The notes under the pieces: generated by a model
What the model was told of the DNA's origin: nothing
What the model saw: only the letters and a program-made list of their open reading frames with translations
The model's database searches: none
Source: Aliiroseovarius salicola
GTDB lineage: Bacteria; Pseudomonadota; Alphaproteobacteria; Rhodobacterales; Rhodobacteraceae
Reading direction: 5' to 3'
Assembly: GCF_027891095.1 (NCBI RefSeq)
Contig: NZ_JAQIIO010000001.1
Location: 1 to 64,000 of the forward strand
DNA: 64,000 nucleotides
Translations under genes and position numbers: made by a program
In this document: positions 45,506-56,117 of the stretch, in pieces
How positions within the stretch are numbered: the stretch's first letter is position 1
How the letters are laid out: each line of letters begins with the position of its first letter

Positions 45506-45600
45506 CGGCTGAGTGTCTGCCCGAAGGTCACTCTCCTCCACAAGAAGCAGATCAGAGAATCCCCTTTATTGCCTGACCGGATGCCGCTATACGGCCCGCC

Positions 45601-46992
45601 ATGACTGACGCCATCAACCCGCCCAACCTCCGCCCCGACCTGGCCCCCAAGGCCCGGATCACTGACCCCGTTCGTGACGGACAGCCAAAGATCGGCATGG
45701 TCTCTCTTGGCTGCCCCAAAGCTCTGGTGGACAGCGAGCGGATCCTGACCCGGCTGCGCGCCGAAGGGTATGCGATCAGTCCGGATTATTCCGGCGCCGA
45801 CGCGGTGATCGTAAACACCTGCGGGTTTCTTGATTCAGCCAAGGCCGAAAGCCTTGAGGCCATCGGGGAAGCGCTGAACGAAAACGGCAAGGTGATTGTG
45901 ACCGGCTGTCTGGGCGCAGAAGAAGATTACATTCGCGGCACCCATCCCAGCGTGCTGGCCGTGACCGGTCCGCACCAATATGAGCAGGTTCTGGATGCGG
46001 TACATGGCGCGGTGGAACCGTCACCAGATCCGTTTGTCGACCTGCTGCCAGCCTCTGGCGTGAAACTCACCCCGCGGCATTACAGCTATCTGAAAATCTC
46101 GGAAGGCTGCAATCACAAGTGCAAGTTCTGCATCATCCCTGACATGCGCGGCAAGCTTGTGTCCCGCCCCGCCCACGCGGTTGTGCGTGAGGCCGGGAAA
46201 CTGGTGGAAGCGGGCGTCAAGGAACTCTTGGTGATTTCGCAGGACACCTCGGCCTATGGGGTTGATATCAAACACGCGGAAGAGCGCGGCCATCGGGCCC
46301 ATATCACCGATCTCGCCCGCGATCTTGGGGCGCTTGGCGCGGGTAAAGACCTGTGGGTGCGGATGCACTACATCTACCCCTACCCGCATGTGCGCGAGAT
46401 GATCCCGCTGATGGCGGACGGGCTGATCTTGCCCTATCTCGACATTCCGTTCCAACACGCCCACCCCAACACGCTGAAACGCATGGCGCGCCCGGCGGCG
46501 GCTGAACGTACGCTGGACCGGATTGCAGAGTGGCGCGACATCTGCCCGGATATCACCCTGCGCTCGACCTTCATCGTCGGCTATCCCGGTGAAACGGAAG
46601 AGGAATTTCAGACGCTGCTGGATTGGATGGACGAGGCGCAACTGGATCGGGTTGGCTGCTTCAAATACGAGAACGTCGATGGTGCACGGTCAAACGCCCT
46701 GCCAGATCACGTCCCCGCCGAGGTAAAACAAGAGCGGTGGGAGCGGTTCATGGAGAAGGCGCAAGCGATCTCCGAAGCAAAACTCGCCGCCAAGGTCGGC
46801 CAGACCATGGATGTGATCATCGACGACATCGACGAAGACGGCATCGCCACCTGCCGCACCAAGGCGGATGCGCCCGAGATCGACGGGAACCTGTTTATTG
46901 ACGAGGGGACCGAGGGGCTGAAGGTTGGTGAGATTGTGAGTGTTGAGGTGGATGAGGCTGGGGAATATGATTTGTGGGGGCAACTACGATAG
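45601..46992 (+). CDS. rimO: Ribosomal protein S12 methylthiotransferase
   Basis: 463 residues. The N-terminal methylthiotransferase domain has cluster cysteines C38 (SLGCPK), C74 (NTCGF) and C103 (TGCLG). The radical SAM cluster motif is C170-x3-C174-x2-C177 (GCNHKCKFC), and a TRAM domain ends the protein. It adds a methylthio group to Asp of ribosomal protein S12. A start slightly downstream is possible but the extended N-terminus is common. Confidence 0.96.
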   Translation: MTDAINPPNLRPDLAPKARITDPVRDGQPKIGMVSLGCPKALVDSERILTRLRAEGYAISPDYSGADAVIVNTCGFLDSAKAESLEAIGEALNENGKVIVTGCLGAEEDYIRGTHPSVLAVTGPHQYEQVLDAVHGAVEPSPDPFVDLLPASGVKLTPRHYSYLKISEGCNHKCKFCIIPDMRGKLVSRPAHAVVREAGKLVEAGVKELLVISQDTSAYGVDIKHAEERGHRAHITDLARDLGALGAGKDLWVRMHYIYPYPHVREMIPLMADGLILPYLDIPFQHAHPNTLKRMARPAAAERTLDRIAEWRDICPDITLRSTFIVGYPGETEEEFQTLLDWMDEAQLDRVGCFKYENVDGARSNALPDHVPAEVKQERWERFMEKAQAISEAKLAAKVGQTMDVIIDDIDEDGIATCRTKADAPEIDGNLFIDEGTEGLKVGEIVSVEVDEAGEYDLWGQLR

Positions 46993-47001
46993 AGTTTGTA
47001 G

Positions 47002-47730
47002 ATGAGCAGAACGAACTGGCGAGACCAGCTACCTTCGATGAAATGGTTCAGGAGCTGGCATTCTCTGTTTGATGTAGAGCAGAAGCTATGGCGAACTGTC
47101 GACAAACTAGAAGAAGTAGCTGGTGGACACTTTGCTCGACACGCTGAACGCACCCATAGCCAACTTCGTGATGAAGTCCTGCCTACTGTCCAGTTTGCGA
47201 AAAAGCTCTGTTCACTGCCAAATCATTGGGACCAATCAATTGAGTTGCGCTTTTGCCTCGATAACGGCAAAGGCGGTGAGGTCGAGTTCGATGCAGAATA
47301 CCGCTGGCATTCTTTACAACCGAATTTCAAAGCGTCGTCTTTGGGCAGAATAGAAGTTACAAGAGTAGGCGTAGAATTCAAGAAAGACAAAGACAGAGAT
47401 TTTGCCTGGCAAAAAGCCGAAACGCCTGAAGAACACCTTGCGCTCGTACATGCCAAGGATTCAGAAACTTGGCCTCTGATCCGACAAGAGATGCTAGATT
47501 CCGTAAATAAGAAGCTTGCGAACAAGAGGTACTCCGAAAACACAGCTCTGCTGCTCTACGTAGATTGTGATGAAAGCTGTAATTCTATCAATTGGATTCG
47601 CCATCATGATCAGAACTTCTTCTCATCGCTTTGCGATCAAACCCGAGGTTCTTTTTCACACCTTTTCGCATGGGGGCCGTCCTCTGGGGTGTTTTTCAAA
47701 GACCTGACAAAGCCTAGCGCCTCACATTAG
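47002..47730 (+). CDS. Unknown protein in an A+T-rich insertion after rimO
   Basis: 242 residues, starting 10 bases after the rimO stop. It is charged, soluble and rich in aromatic residues, with a SIELRFCLDNGKGGEVEFDAEYRWHS strand-rich part and NTALLLYVDCDESCNSINWI near the C-terminus. The codon use and A+T richness differ from both neighbours, which points to recent acquisition. No domain or partner gene is recognised. Confidence 0.55.
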   Translation: MSRTNWRDQLPSMKWFRSWHSLFDVEQKLWRTVDKLEEVAGGHFARHAERTHSQLRDEVLPTVQFAKKLCSLPNHWDQSIELRFCLDNGKGGEVEFDAEYRWHSLQPNFKASSLGRIEVTRVGVEFKKDKDRDFAWQKAETPEEHLALVHAKDSETWPLIRQEMLDSVNKKLANKRYSENTALLLYVDCDESCNSINWIRHHDQNFFSSLCDQTRGSFSHLFAWGPSSGVFFKDLTKPSASH

Positions 47731-47818
47731 CTGGGTAGGAAGCACCCTCCTTCGGGGAGGGTCGTGCGCTGCCCCGCCTACAGCCGAGAGATACAGAAGA
47801 CATAAACGACCAATACGA

Positions 47819-47846
47819 AAAACGCCGCCCAAAAGGGCGGCGTTTT
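47819..47846 (-). terminator. Terminator of carB
   Basis: Arms aaacgccgccc and gggcggcgttt around AAAA, with T runs on both sides, 20 bases after the carB stop. It can serve both convergent genes. Confidence 0.85.
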
Positions 47847-47866
47847 CGTTTCCAATGTGCGGTCAA

Positions 47867-50800
47867 TCACGCGTCTTGCAGCGGCGCCACTTCAATCTCG
47901 CGTTCCACCCGGGCTTTCATCGCGCGTGCGGCGGCGTGGGAGGCGGCCAGCGTGGTGAAATAAGGGATCTTGTCCATCAGGGCGACGTTGCGCATCTGGC
48001 GGCTATCGTTCACCGATTGCGCGCCGTCGGTTGTGTTCATCACCAGTTGCACGTCACCGTCTTTCATGTGGTCGACGATGTTGCGGCCCGGCTCGTAGAA
48101 CTTATTCACCTCTTCCGCTTCGATGCCATTTTCCTTGAGGTATTTGGCGGTGCCGCGGGTAGCGATGATCGCAAATCCCAGATCTTTCAGCATCTTGGCA
48201 GTTTCAACAAGTTGCTCAGACTTGTCGGATTCTTTGATCGACAGGAACACTTTGCCTTCGCTCGGCAACACGGTGCCTGCGCCAAGCTGTGCCTTGAGGA
48301 AGGCCATGGCAAAGCTTTTGTCCGCGCCCATCACCTCACCGGTTGAGCGCATTTCCGGCCCAAGCAGCGTGTCGACACCGGGGAAGCGGGCGAACGGCAG
48401 AACGGCCTCTTTCACTGCATAGGTGTCGATCTCAGGATCCACCAGATCAAAGGCGTCGAGCTTCTCGCCCGCCATGACCCGTGCCGCAATCGAGGCAATC
48501 GGGCTTTGCACTGCTTTCGCCACAAAAGGCACGGTGCGCGACGCGCGCGGGTTCACTTCGATCAGATAGATCTCGTTATCCTTTACCGCGAACTGGACGT
48601 TCATCAGGCCCACCACGTTCAGCGCCAACGCAAGCGCTTTGGATTGCTCACGCAGACCAAGGATAATTTCCGGCGAAAGCGAATAAGGCGGCAGCGAACA
48701 GGCGCTGTCGCCCGAGTGCACGCCGGCCTCTTCGATGTGTTGCATGATGCCCGCCACATGGACCTTTTCACCGTCCGAGAGTGCATCCACGTCGACTTCA
48801 ACGGCCCCTGCCAGATAGCTGTCGAGCAGCACCGGGCTGTCGCCCGACACCACAACGGCTTCGGCGATGTAACGCTCCAACTGGGCCATGTCGCGCACGA
48901 TTTCCATCGCACGGCCACCCAGCACGTAAGAGGGGCGAATGACCAGCGGGAAGCCGATGTCTTCGGCGATGGCCAGCGCTTCGGCGTCGGTGGACGCAAT
49001 GCCGTTCTTCGGTTGCTTCAGGTCAAGCTGGTTCACCAGCGCCTGGAACCGTTCACGGTCTTCGGCAAGGTCAATTGCGTCCGGCGTGGTGCCGAGGATC
49101 GGAATGCCTTCTGCTTCAAGCGCGTTTGCCAGCTTCAGCGGGGTCTGACCACCGAACTGCACAATCACACCATGCAGGGTGCCGTTTTCCAGCTCTTTGG
49201 TCAGGATTTCCATCACATGCTCAAAGGTCAGCGGTTCGAAATACAGACGGTCCGAGGTGTCATAGTCGGTCGAAACCGTCTCGGGGTTGCAGTTGACCAT
49301 GATGGTTTCATAACCCGCATCGGTCAGTGCAAAACAGGCGTGACAGCAGCAGTAATCGAACTCGATCCCCTGACCGATCCGGTTCGGGCCACCGCCGAGG
49401 ATGACCACTTTCTTGCGATCCGACGGGCGGGCCTCGCATTCCACTTCGCCCATCATCGGGGCTTCGTAGGTCGAGTACATATAGGGCGTCTGGGCCTCAA
49501 ATTCGGCCGCGCAGGTGTCGATGCGTTTGAACACCGCATTCACACCAGCCTTACGGCGGGCATTGCGCACATCGGTTTCATCAAACCCGGTCAGCTTGGC
49601 CAGACGGGCGTCCGAGAAGCCAAGCATCTTGAGCTTGCGCAAACCGGCGGCGTCCGAGGGCAGTCCGCTTTCTTTCACGGCATTCTCGGCATCCACAATC
49701 TCGCGGATCCGGTCGAGGAACCACGGGTCGAATGCGGTCACGCGCTGGATTTCGTCGTTCGACAGACCAAAGCGCATGGCTTGTGCAATTTTCAGGATGC
49801 GATCCGGGCGCTGCTCGGAGATTGCCTTGATGATCGCGGCTTCTTCCGGGGCACCGGGGATTTCGATCTCATCAAAGCCGGTCAGGCCGGTTTCCATCGA
49901 AGCGAGTGCCTTTTGCATCGATTCGTGGATGGTGCGGCCGATCGACATCACCTCACCCACCGATTTCATTGCGGTGGTCAGCTCGGGCTTGGAACCCGGG
50001 AATTTCTCGAATGCAAAGCGCGGGATCTTGGTCACGACATAGTCGATGGTCGGTTCAAACGAGGCAGGCGTGACTTTGGTAATGTCATTGTCCAGCTCGT
50101 CGAGCGTATACCCCACGGCGAGTTTCGCAGCGATTTTCGCAATCGGGAAACCGGTGGCTTTTGATGCTAGCGCGGACGAGCGCGACACGCGCGGGTTCAT
50201 CTCGATCACGACCATACGGCCATCTTCCGGGTTCACCGCCCATTGCACGTTCGACCCGCCGGTTTCCACACCGATCTCACGCAGCACGTTGATCGAGTGC
50301 GTGCGCATCAGCTGGTATTCCTTATCGGTCAGCGTGAGCGCCGGGGCCACGGTGATCGAGTCGCCCGTGTGCACGCCCATCGGATCGACGTTTTCAATGG
50401 AACAGACGATGATTGCATTGTCGGCGGTGTCGCGCACCACCTCCATCTCGTATTCTTTCCAGCCCAGAAGGCTTTCATCGACGAGGATCTGGTTCACCGG
50501 GCTCGCATCCATGCCGGTGCGGCAGAAATGTTCATATTCTTCACGGTTATAGGCAACACCACCACCTGTTCCACCGAGGGTGAAGGCGGGGCGAATGATG
50601 GCCGGGAGGCCGATGTCTTCCAGCGTTTCCAGCGCGATTTTCACACCTGCATCAAGGTCGGTTTTGCCATTCTGGTTGGTGGGTGCGGTGACGATGGTGG
50701 CGCGGGGATTTTCAATACCCAAGCGGTCCATTGCCTCGCGGAACAGTTTGCGATCCTCTGCCATTTCAATCGCGTCACGCTTGGCGCCGATCAGCTCCAC

Positions 50801-51136
50801 ATTGAACTTCTCAAGCACACCGAGGTCATCCAGTTCCAGCGCGGTGTTCAGACCGGTCTGACCGCCCATGGTCGGCAGCAGCGCATCGGGACGCTCTTTC
50901 TCGATGATCTTGGCCACCACTTCCGCGGTGATCGGCTCGATATAGGTCGCATCTGCCATATCCGGGTCGGTCATGATGGTGGCCGGGTTCGAGTTCACCA
51001 GAATGACGCGGTAGCCTTCTTCGCGCAGGGCTTTACAAGCCTGAGCGCCGGAATAGTCGAACTCACATGCCTGACCAATGATAATGGGGCCCGCCCCGAT
51101 GATCATGATGGAATTGATATCGGTTCTTTTAGGCAT
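47867..51136 (-). CDS. carB: Carbamoyl-phosphate synthase, large subunit
   Basis: 1089 residues, normal for the two-fold repeated ATP-grasp enzyme. It starts [30 protein letters not shown]; the repeat begins [21 protein letters not shown] in the second half. A C-terminal MGS-like allosteric domain (from about 950) includes [14 protein letters not shown]. With the glutaminase subunit (not in the window) it makes carbamoyl phosphate for arginine (see argF) and pyrimidines. Confidence 0.98.
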   Translation of the reverse strand: MPKRTDINSIMIIGAGPIIIGQACEFDYSGAQACKALREEGYRVILVNSNPATIMTDPDMADATYIEPITAEVVAKIIEKERPDALLPTMGGQTGLNTALELDDLGVLEKFNVELIGAKRDAIEMAEDRKLFREAMDRLGIENPRATIVTAPTNQNGKTDLDAGVKIALETLEDIGLPAIIRPAFTLGGTGGGVAYNREEYEHFCRTGMDASPVNQILVDESLLGWKEYEMEVVRDTADNAIIVCSIENVDPMGVHTGDSITVAPALTLTDKEYQLMRTHSINVLREIGVETGGSNVQWAVNPEDGRMVVIEMNPRVSRSSALASKATGFPIAKIAAKLAVGYTLDELDNDITKVTPASFEPTIDYVVTKIPRFAFEKFPGSKPELTTAMKSVGEVMSIGRTIHESMQKALASMETGLTGFDEIEIPGAPEEAAIIKAISEQRPDRILKIAQAMRFGLSNDEIQRVTAFDPWFLDRIREIVDAENAVKESGLPSDAAGLRKLKMLGFSDARLAKLTGFDETDVRNARRKAGVNAVFKRIDTCAAEFEAQTPYMYSTYEAPMMGEVECEARPSDRKKVVILGGGPNRIGQGIEFDYCCCHACFALTDAGYETIMVNCNPETVSTDYDTSDRLYFEPLTFEHVMEILTKELENGTLHGVIVQFGGQTPLKLANALEAEGIPILGTTPDAIDLAEDRERFQALVNQLDLKQPKNGIASTDAEALAIAEDIGFPLVIRPSYVLGGRAMEIVRDMAQLERYIAEAVVVSGDSPVLLDSYLAGAVEVDVDALSDGEKVHVAGIMQHIEEAGVHSGDSACSLPPYSLSPEIILGLREQSKALALALNVVGLMNVQFAVKDNEIYLIEVNPRASRTVPFVAKAVQSPIASIAARVMAGEKLDAFDLVDPEIDTYAVKEAVLPFARFPGVDTLLGPEMRSTGEVMGADKSFAMAFLKAQLGAGTVLPSEGKVFLSIKESDKSEQLVETAKMLKDLGFAIIATRGTAKYLKENGIEAEEVNKFYEPGRNIVDHMKDGDVQLVMNTTDGAQSVNDSRQMRNVALMDKIPYFTTLAASHAAARAMKARVEREIEVAPLQDA

Positions 51137-51252
51137 GGGGTCCCCCGTCGGCAGGTCAAGGCAGAGTGTACGCGCGAGTCTGCCTCACACGCAAATTGTC
51201 CTGCGTTATAGTGATCGGAAGTCGCAACGCAAGCCCCCAATGCACCTTCTCC

Positions 51253-52581
51253 TCACCTATTGAGCAAACCGGGGGCTGAAGAAGGGGGTGACGGAGGGAT
51301 GTGAGAGCCGACGGCCTGGTCTTTTGCACGTGCCAACATCCAAACCACACCAAGGAAGAAACTCAGGGCCGCTATTATCTGGTAAGCCGAGAGAAGGATG
51401 CCTTGCTCCAATCCCGCCAACATGCTGAAGGCTGTGTAGGACCAGACCATGATTGCAATCACGTTCACCAACACCGATTGCCAGCCAGGCTGATATCCGA
51501 TCAGGCCGGGCAACAGGATCAGCGGCAAGATCATATAGTGAGACCACGACAGCGGTGCGGCGAGAATGAGCAAAAGGGACATGGCCAGAAATCGCAGGAA
51601 CAAACGTGGATGCTCTGGCAGATGGCGCGGCAATCGCCAGATCATCAAAGTGCCCACCACAAGGGTCAGTTTCCCGGCCCAACCGATCCACACCGGGCGC
51701 GGCTCTAATTCAGGGGACGCCATGAGCAGATCCAAATTGCCCAAGAAGAGACCTCTTATGTGATAAAGTCCAAGTTCCAGAGTGACATTCAGTTGTGACA
51801 CCAAGAGGCCGGCGTTGGCATGATAAAGTTTGGTCAGAAACGCCTGATGCAAGGGCCAGCCCGCAACTGCGACGGACAAAAGTGCCAGCGCGACCCCCGT
51901 CAAGACAAACCCCGCCACGGACCGCCAGTTTCGGTCCATCACAAACAAAACCACGAAAAGCAGCGGCATCATCTTCACGGCGGCGGCAGCGGCTAGCAAA
52001 GCGCCTCCCAGCATCCGATACTCCCGTGTCACGCACCAAAACGCGGCCACGGTCAACAGGGTGACCAGCACATGAGGCTGACCGTACAGCAGCAGGATTT
52101 GAGGCGCAGCCGTCAACAAAAGCCCGGCGGCGGCAATCAGGGAGTAGAGCATGAATCCCGGCCCGCCGGTCTGGGAAGTTCTCAACCCGCGACTGGTCCA
52201 GTCCCAGATCATCAACGCACAAGCGACCAATCCCAGCACGTTCAGAACCAGAATTATCTTGGCAAACTCCAGATACTCCAGAATCGGGGTAAGCGGTGCC
52301 AGAAGCCCGGCCCAAAGCGGTGGATAGACATATGGCATGATCTGCTGTGGATGGCCGCCAAAGGCGATTGCAAGCGCTTCCCATTCAGCTGGATTATGAA
52401 CCCAGAGAAAGCTGTCAACCGGACCGTACACCAGATCCATCTGCCCCGATTGAAAGAAATGAGCTGCGAAGTAGACGGCGGTCAGGTCAAGCGGCCACGC
52501 CCCCCAAAAGCGGTACAGGAGTTGGGCGGCCAAAGCGGCCCAGATCAGCGTTCCAATCATGCGGTCGGATTGCCCCGTCAC
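51253..52581 (-). CDS. GT87/DUF2029-like polytopic membrane glycosyltransferase
   Basis: About 442 residues from a GTG at 52581 with GGAAACAGG before it; the frame is open back to a TTG at 52755, and an ATG lies at 52560. It has ten to eleven hydrophobic helices and the conserved periplasmic-side motif YPPLWAGLLAPLTPI, plus KMMPLLFVVLFVMDRNWR and WSHYMILPLILLPGL. This plan fits the polyprenyl-phosphate-dependent GT87 group. A paralogue is at 54593, on the other side of pabB-pabC. Substrate unknown. Confidence 0.78.
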   Translation of the reverse strand: MTGQSDRMIGTLIWAALAAQLLYRFWGAWPLDLTAVYFAAHFFQSGQMDLVYGPVDSFLWVHNPAEWEALAIAFGGHPQQIMPYVYPPLWAGLLAPLTPILEYLEFAKIILVLNVLGLVACALMIWDWTSRGLRTSQTGGPGFMLYSLIAAAGLLLTAAPQILLLYGQPHVLVTLLTVAAFWCVTREYRMLGGALLAAAAAVKMMPLLFVVLFVMDRNWRSVAGFVLTGVALALLSVAVAGWPLHQAFLTKLYHANAGLLVSQLNVTLELGLYHIRGLFLGNLDLLMASPELEPRPVWIGWAGKLTLVVGTLMIWRLPRHLPEHPRLFLRFLAMSLLLILAAPLSWSHYMILPLILLPGLIGYQPGWQSVLVNVIAIMVWSYTAFSMLAGLEQGILLSAYQIIAALSFFLGVVWMLARAKDQAVGSHIPPSPPSSAPGLLNR

Positions 52582-52828
52582 GAACCACCTGTTTCCATTT
52601 TCATCAGTCGTGCCTGCCCGGATTTTTCTGAATTGCAACAGCTCCGGTGTTCTGACAACTATACCGCGCAATCCCCTCGGCGCAAATCCCGCAAAAGGAC
52701 TTTTCTCGTACCGGGCACCCTGTTCCTCTATCGCCGACGCGTAAAACTTCGACAAAGTGGCGCATTCTGCCCTTCACCCTGCGCACCACGATCTATAAAG
52801 GCCAGCGCGAGAGCAAAAGGACCGCACG

Positions 52829-53962
52829 TTGCAGTTAAGATTTGACCAAGGCCCGGAAGGTGATGCCATCCAGTTTGCCCGCCCGATCGATGTGATTGAG
52901 GCGATGGGTCCGGATGAGGTCCCTGCTGCGCTCGCCGCTTTGGATCTGGCCCGCGCGAACGGGCATTGGTTGGCAGGGTACGCCAGTTATGAGCTGGGCT
53001 ATGCGCTGGAACCGAAGCTTGCGCCCTTGATGCCGGAAAACCGTCGCCTGCCGCTTTTACGTTTCGGAGTGTATGAAAACCCGGTGCCGGCCACCCCGCT
53101 GCCCGAAGGCGAGGCCGGGTTGGGGGCGTTGAAACCACAATGGACATCCACCCGTTATCGCAGCGCTTTTGATCAGGTGCATGAGGCGATCGGGGCCGGT
53201 GACATCTATCAGGCCAACCTGACCTTCCCGATCACCTGTGACGCCTATGGCGATCCGGCGGCACTTTACGCCACCCTGTCTGCCCGCCAGCCCGTCTTAC
53301 ACGGGGCAATGGTGCAGCAGGACGGGTTTCCCGACCTTCTGTCCCGCTCGCCCGAGCTTTTCTTCCGCACCGATGCGGAGGGACGGATTGAAACCCGCCC
53401 GATGAAGGGTACCCAGCCGCGCTCGGTTGATCCGGAGGAAGATGCGGCAAATCGCGATTTCCTGATCCACGACGAAAAGAACAACGCCGAAAACCTGATG
53501 ATCGTGGACCTTCTGCGCAATGACATCTCGCGCGTGGCCAAACCGGGTTCTGTGCATGTGCCCGAGCTTTTCCGGGTGGAAAGCTACGCCACCGTGCATC
53601 AGATGGTGTCGACCGTGGCTGCGGAACTGGCTGACGGCGTCGCGCTGTCTGACATCCTGACGGCACTGTTTCCCTGTGGCTCAATCACCGGGGCGCCGAA
53701 GATCCGCGCAATGGAGATATTGCGCGAACTGGAGCCCAACCCGCGCAACATCTATTGCGGCACCATCGGCTGGGCGGCACCGGATGGCGCATCCTGCTTC
53801 AATGTGGCCATACGCACGCTTATGATTGAAGATGGCGAGGCCACGCTCAATGTTGGGGGTGGCGTGGTCTGGGACAGCACCGCCCTGTCGGAATATGAGG
53901 AAGCCCTATGGAAAGCCCGCTATGCCGAAGCATTACGGATCTTCCCGAGCGAACCCAACTGA
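52829..53962 (+). CDS. pabB: Aminodeoxychorismate synthase, component I
   Basis: 377 residues from a TTG at 52829 with AAAAGGA upstream. It shows the chorismate-binding fold: IGAGDIYQANLTF, RPMKGTQPRS with K193 (the PabB/ADC synthase lysine; anthranilate synthases have alanine), DEKNNAENLMIVDLLRNDISRV and FPCGSITGAPK. It makes 4-amino-4-deoxychorismate for folate. The 3' end overlaps the next gene by 55 bases. Confidence 0.93.
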   Translation: MQLRFDQGPEGDAIQFARPIDVIEAMGPDEVPAALAALDLARANGHWLAGYASYELGYALEPKLAPLMPENRRLPLLRFGVYENPVPATPLPEGEAGLGALKPQWTSTRYRSAFDQVHEAIGAGDIYQANLTFPITCDAYGDPAALYATLSARQPVLHGAMVQQDGFPDLLSRSPELFFRTDAEGRIETRPMKGTQPRSVDPEEDAANRDFLIHDEKNNAENLMIVDLLRNDISRVAKPGSVHVPELFRVESYATVHQMVSTVAAELADGVALSDILTALFPCGSITGAPKIRAMEILRELEPNPRNIYCGTIGWAAPDGASCFNVAIRTLMIEDGEATLNVGGGVVWDSTALSEYEEALWKARYAEALRIFPSEPN

Positions 53963-54555
53963 TCGAAACGTTTGCGCTTGGGCCGGATGGGGTGGATCGG
54001 CTGGATCTGCACATGTCACGGATGGCGCGATCGGCCGACGCTCTGGGATTTGAGTTTGATGAACCCAAAGCGCGCGTTCTGGTGTCAGGAACAGACGCAT
54101 CCGAACCGCTGCGCGCGCGCCTCACCCTTTCGCGGGACGGGATGTTGGATCTGAGCACCGCCCCCATGCCCGCCCCGGCAACAATGTGGCGGTTTGCAAT
54201 CCATGACACGCGATTGTCGTCACATGATCTCTTGCTGCTTCACAAAACGACCCAGCGCGAACTTTACAATTCTGCCCGCGCCGCCCTGCCCTCAGACATA
54301 GACGAATGGGTTTTCCTCAACGAACGGGATGAAATTTGTGAAGGCACGATCACCAATATCGCTGCGCGCATCGAAGGCAGGTGGCTGACCCCACCACTGG
54401 CGTCCGGCTGCCTGCCGGGCACCTTTCGTCAACACCTTCTGAACCTCGGCGAGATTGAGGAGGCAGTTCTGCATCCCTCAGATCTGCATCGCGCAGAAGA
54501 GATCCACCTGATGAACGCTTTACGCGAGCGGATCCCTGTCCAGCTTGTTTCGTAA
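53908..54555 (+). CDS. pabC: Aminodeoxychorismate lyase-like PLP protein, class IV
   Basis: 215 residues. The class IV aminotransferase pattern includes LIETFALGPDG, RLDLHMSRMARSADALGF, LLLHKTTQRELYNSAR with PLP lysine K113, and EICEGTITNIAARIEGRWLTPPL. It is shorter than most PabC proteins, and the N-terminus is brief. Overlap with pabB and typical pairing support conversion of aminodeoxychorismate to p-aminobenzoate. Confidence 0.88.
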   Translation: MESPLCRSITDLPERTQLIETFALGPDGVDRLDLHMSRMARSADALGFEFDEPKARVLVSGTDASEPLRARLTLSRDGMLDLSTAPMPAPATMWRFAIHDTRLSSHDLLLLHKTTQRELYNSARAALPSDIDEWVFLNERDEICEGTITNIAARIEGRWLTPPLASGCLPGTFRQHLLNLGEIEEAVLHPSDLHRAEEIHLMNALRERIPVQLVS

Positions 54556-54592
54556 TCACACCGCGACCCGGAAAACCGCACCTATGATCTGA

Positions 54593-55954
54593 TCAACCTG
54601 CGTTTCCAGGCGTTTCCCGCAGCGTTCCGCCCAGCGGACGCAGGATCGCAAATGCCAAAAGCAGGAACAAGATTGGCACATACACCATCAGATGCAGCAT
54701 GACATGCAGTTCGGCCCACAGCTGCGCTTCGAGCAAGAACCACATGACCGGAAGATTGAAGGCCAGAAGGAAGCCGAGATATTGTCCGATCCCCACCCGT
54801 GTCCATTGCAACACCAGTGCGGGCATCAGGTAGGCCGGAAGCAGGAAGTAGTGCACCCAGGCGAGTGGTGCGGCCAAAGGCACCAGAAGAGCCAGCGCAT
54901 AAAGCTGCGCCCCGACCCGCTCATGGCGTGGCATCTTGCGGGTACACCACCAGATCGCCGCCAAGCCAGCCACAAAGATGGGTTTCACAATCACCTCGAC
55001 CCAGACCGGACGCGGCACCACATGCTCGGCGCTGTCATAGACCGGAGCGGTCCCACGGATCAGGTCGATGAGCTGATACAGGTAGGCATCCAGTGGAACA
55101 CCAACATTGGACATGAACAAAAGCCCGTTCAGCGTGCTCATCTTGCTGAAGAACGTGTCATGCAACGGCCAGCCCATCCATAGAATGCTTACGGCAAGTC
55201 CCCCAAGCGAGGCCACGGTAAATGTAATCAGCGCCTTCCAACTGCGATCCCAGAGAAAGACAATCGCAAAAGCCGCCGGGGTAATCTTCAGGCAGGCCGC
55301 AAGCGCCAAAAACAAGGCGCCGCTCATGTCGGATCCTGCCTGATATCGCTCAAACGCCAACAGGCAGAGGAAAAACACCAAAAGCTGCATCTGCCCCAAC
55401 ACCAGTGCAAAGTTAGACTGCACGGTGATCGCAAGGATTGGCAGGCTCATCAGCATCCAGACCGGCAAGCTGGTCAACCGGCGCCCCACCAAACGCCATG
55501 CAAGGAAAACCGATCCATAAAGCAGGGCAATATTGATAAAAAGCAGGGCTTTCATTGCGGTGCGCGGGGACATGAGGTCCGCAATCGGCGCCATCACTGC
55601 CGCAGTCCAGGGCGGGTAAAGGAACGGATAGGTCGCCACATTGCTTTCCCCAAACAACGCCAATGCCTCGGCCCAGCGTTTGGGGGTTTCCGGCCCGATC
55701 ACGTCAGAGGGGCCAGCATAGATCTGGTCCAGTTCTCCGAGCCCATAGAAATACCCGGCGAAATAATAGGCGCTGAAATCCGCAGACCAATTGCTCCAGA
55801 ACGTCATCAGGAAATAGAGCGTGGCCCCGAGATAAAGGAGCACCACAAATTTTCCTGCCCGCGCACCGGTCAGCAGCGAGGCAACCGGTTCGGTCGCCTG
55901 CACGGGGTCATACCCCTGCGCCTCACCCGGGCTCTTTTCATCAATTGACGTCAT
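54593..55954 (-). CDS. GT87/DUF2029-like polytopic membrane glycosyltransferase, paralogue
   Basis: 453 residues. A soluble N-terminus of about 35 residues, ten to eleven hydrophobic helices, and motifs shared with the protein at 51253: YPFLYPPWTAAVMAPIADL, FSAYYFAGYFYGLGELDQIYAGP, KITPAAFAIVFLWDRSWK and WVHYFLLPAYLMPAL. The two copies lie on the same strand around pabB-pabC. Probably a lipid-linked sugar transferase; acceptor unknown. Confidence 0.8.
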   Translation of the reverse strand: MTSIDEKSPGEAQGYDPVQATEPVASLLTGARAGKFVVLLYLGATLYFLMTFWSNWSADFSAYYFAGYFYGLGELDQIYAGPSDVIGPETPKRWAEALALFGESNVATYPFLYPPWTAAVMAPIADLMSPRTAMKALLFINIALLYGSVFLAWRLVGRRLTSLPVWMLMSLPILAITVQSNFALVLGQMQLLVFFLCLLAFERYQAGSDMSGALFLALAACLKITPAAFAIVFLWDRSWKALITFTVASLGGLAVSILWMGWPLHDTFFSKMSTLNGLLFMSNVGVPLDAYLYQLIDLIRGTAPVYDSAEHVVPRPVWVEVIVKPIFVAGLAAIWWCTRKMPRHERVGAQLYALALLVPLAAPLAWVHYFLLPAYLMPALVLQWTRVGIGQYLGFLLAFNLPVMWFLLEAQLWAELHVMLHLMVYVPILFLLLAFAILRPLGGTLRETPGNAG

Positions 55955-56117
55955 GAATTCTTCTCTGCTCGAAACGCCTATAGTTGCGTCATCCTACCGT
56001 TTGCAGAGCTTTCTTGCCAAGTAGAATGCAAAATCGCCCCCTTCTGCTTGACTTTCACGCCAGAGACTAGTGTATCAGCCTGAAGTTCAGAGGCCTCCCC
56101 GAAGAAAGGGTGAATTC

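Noticed and set aside
48506-50164. 552-codon plus-strand frame
   Set aside because: It lies wholly antisense to carB, which is certain, and has no domain; a high-G+C shadow frame.
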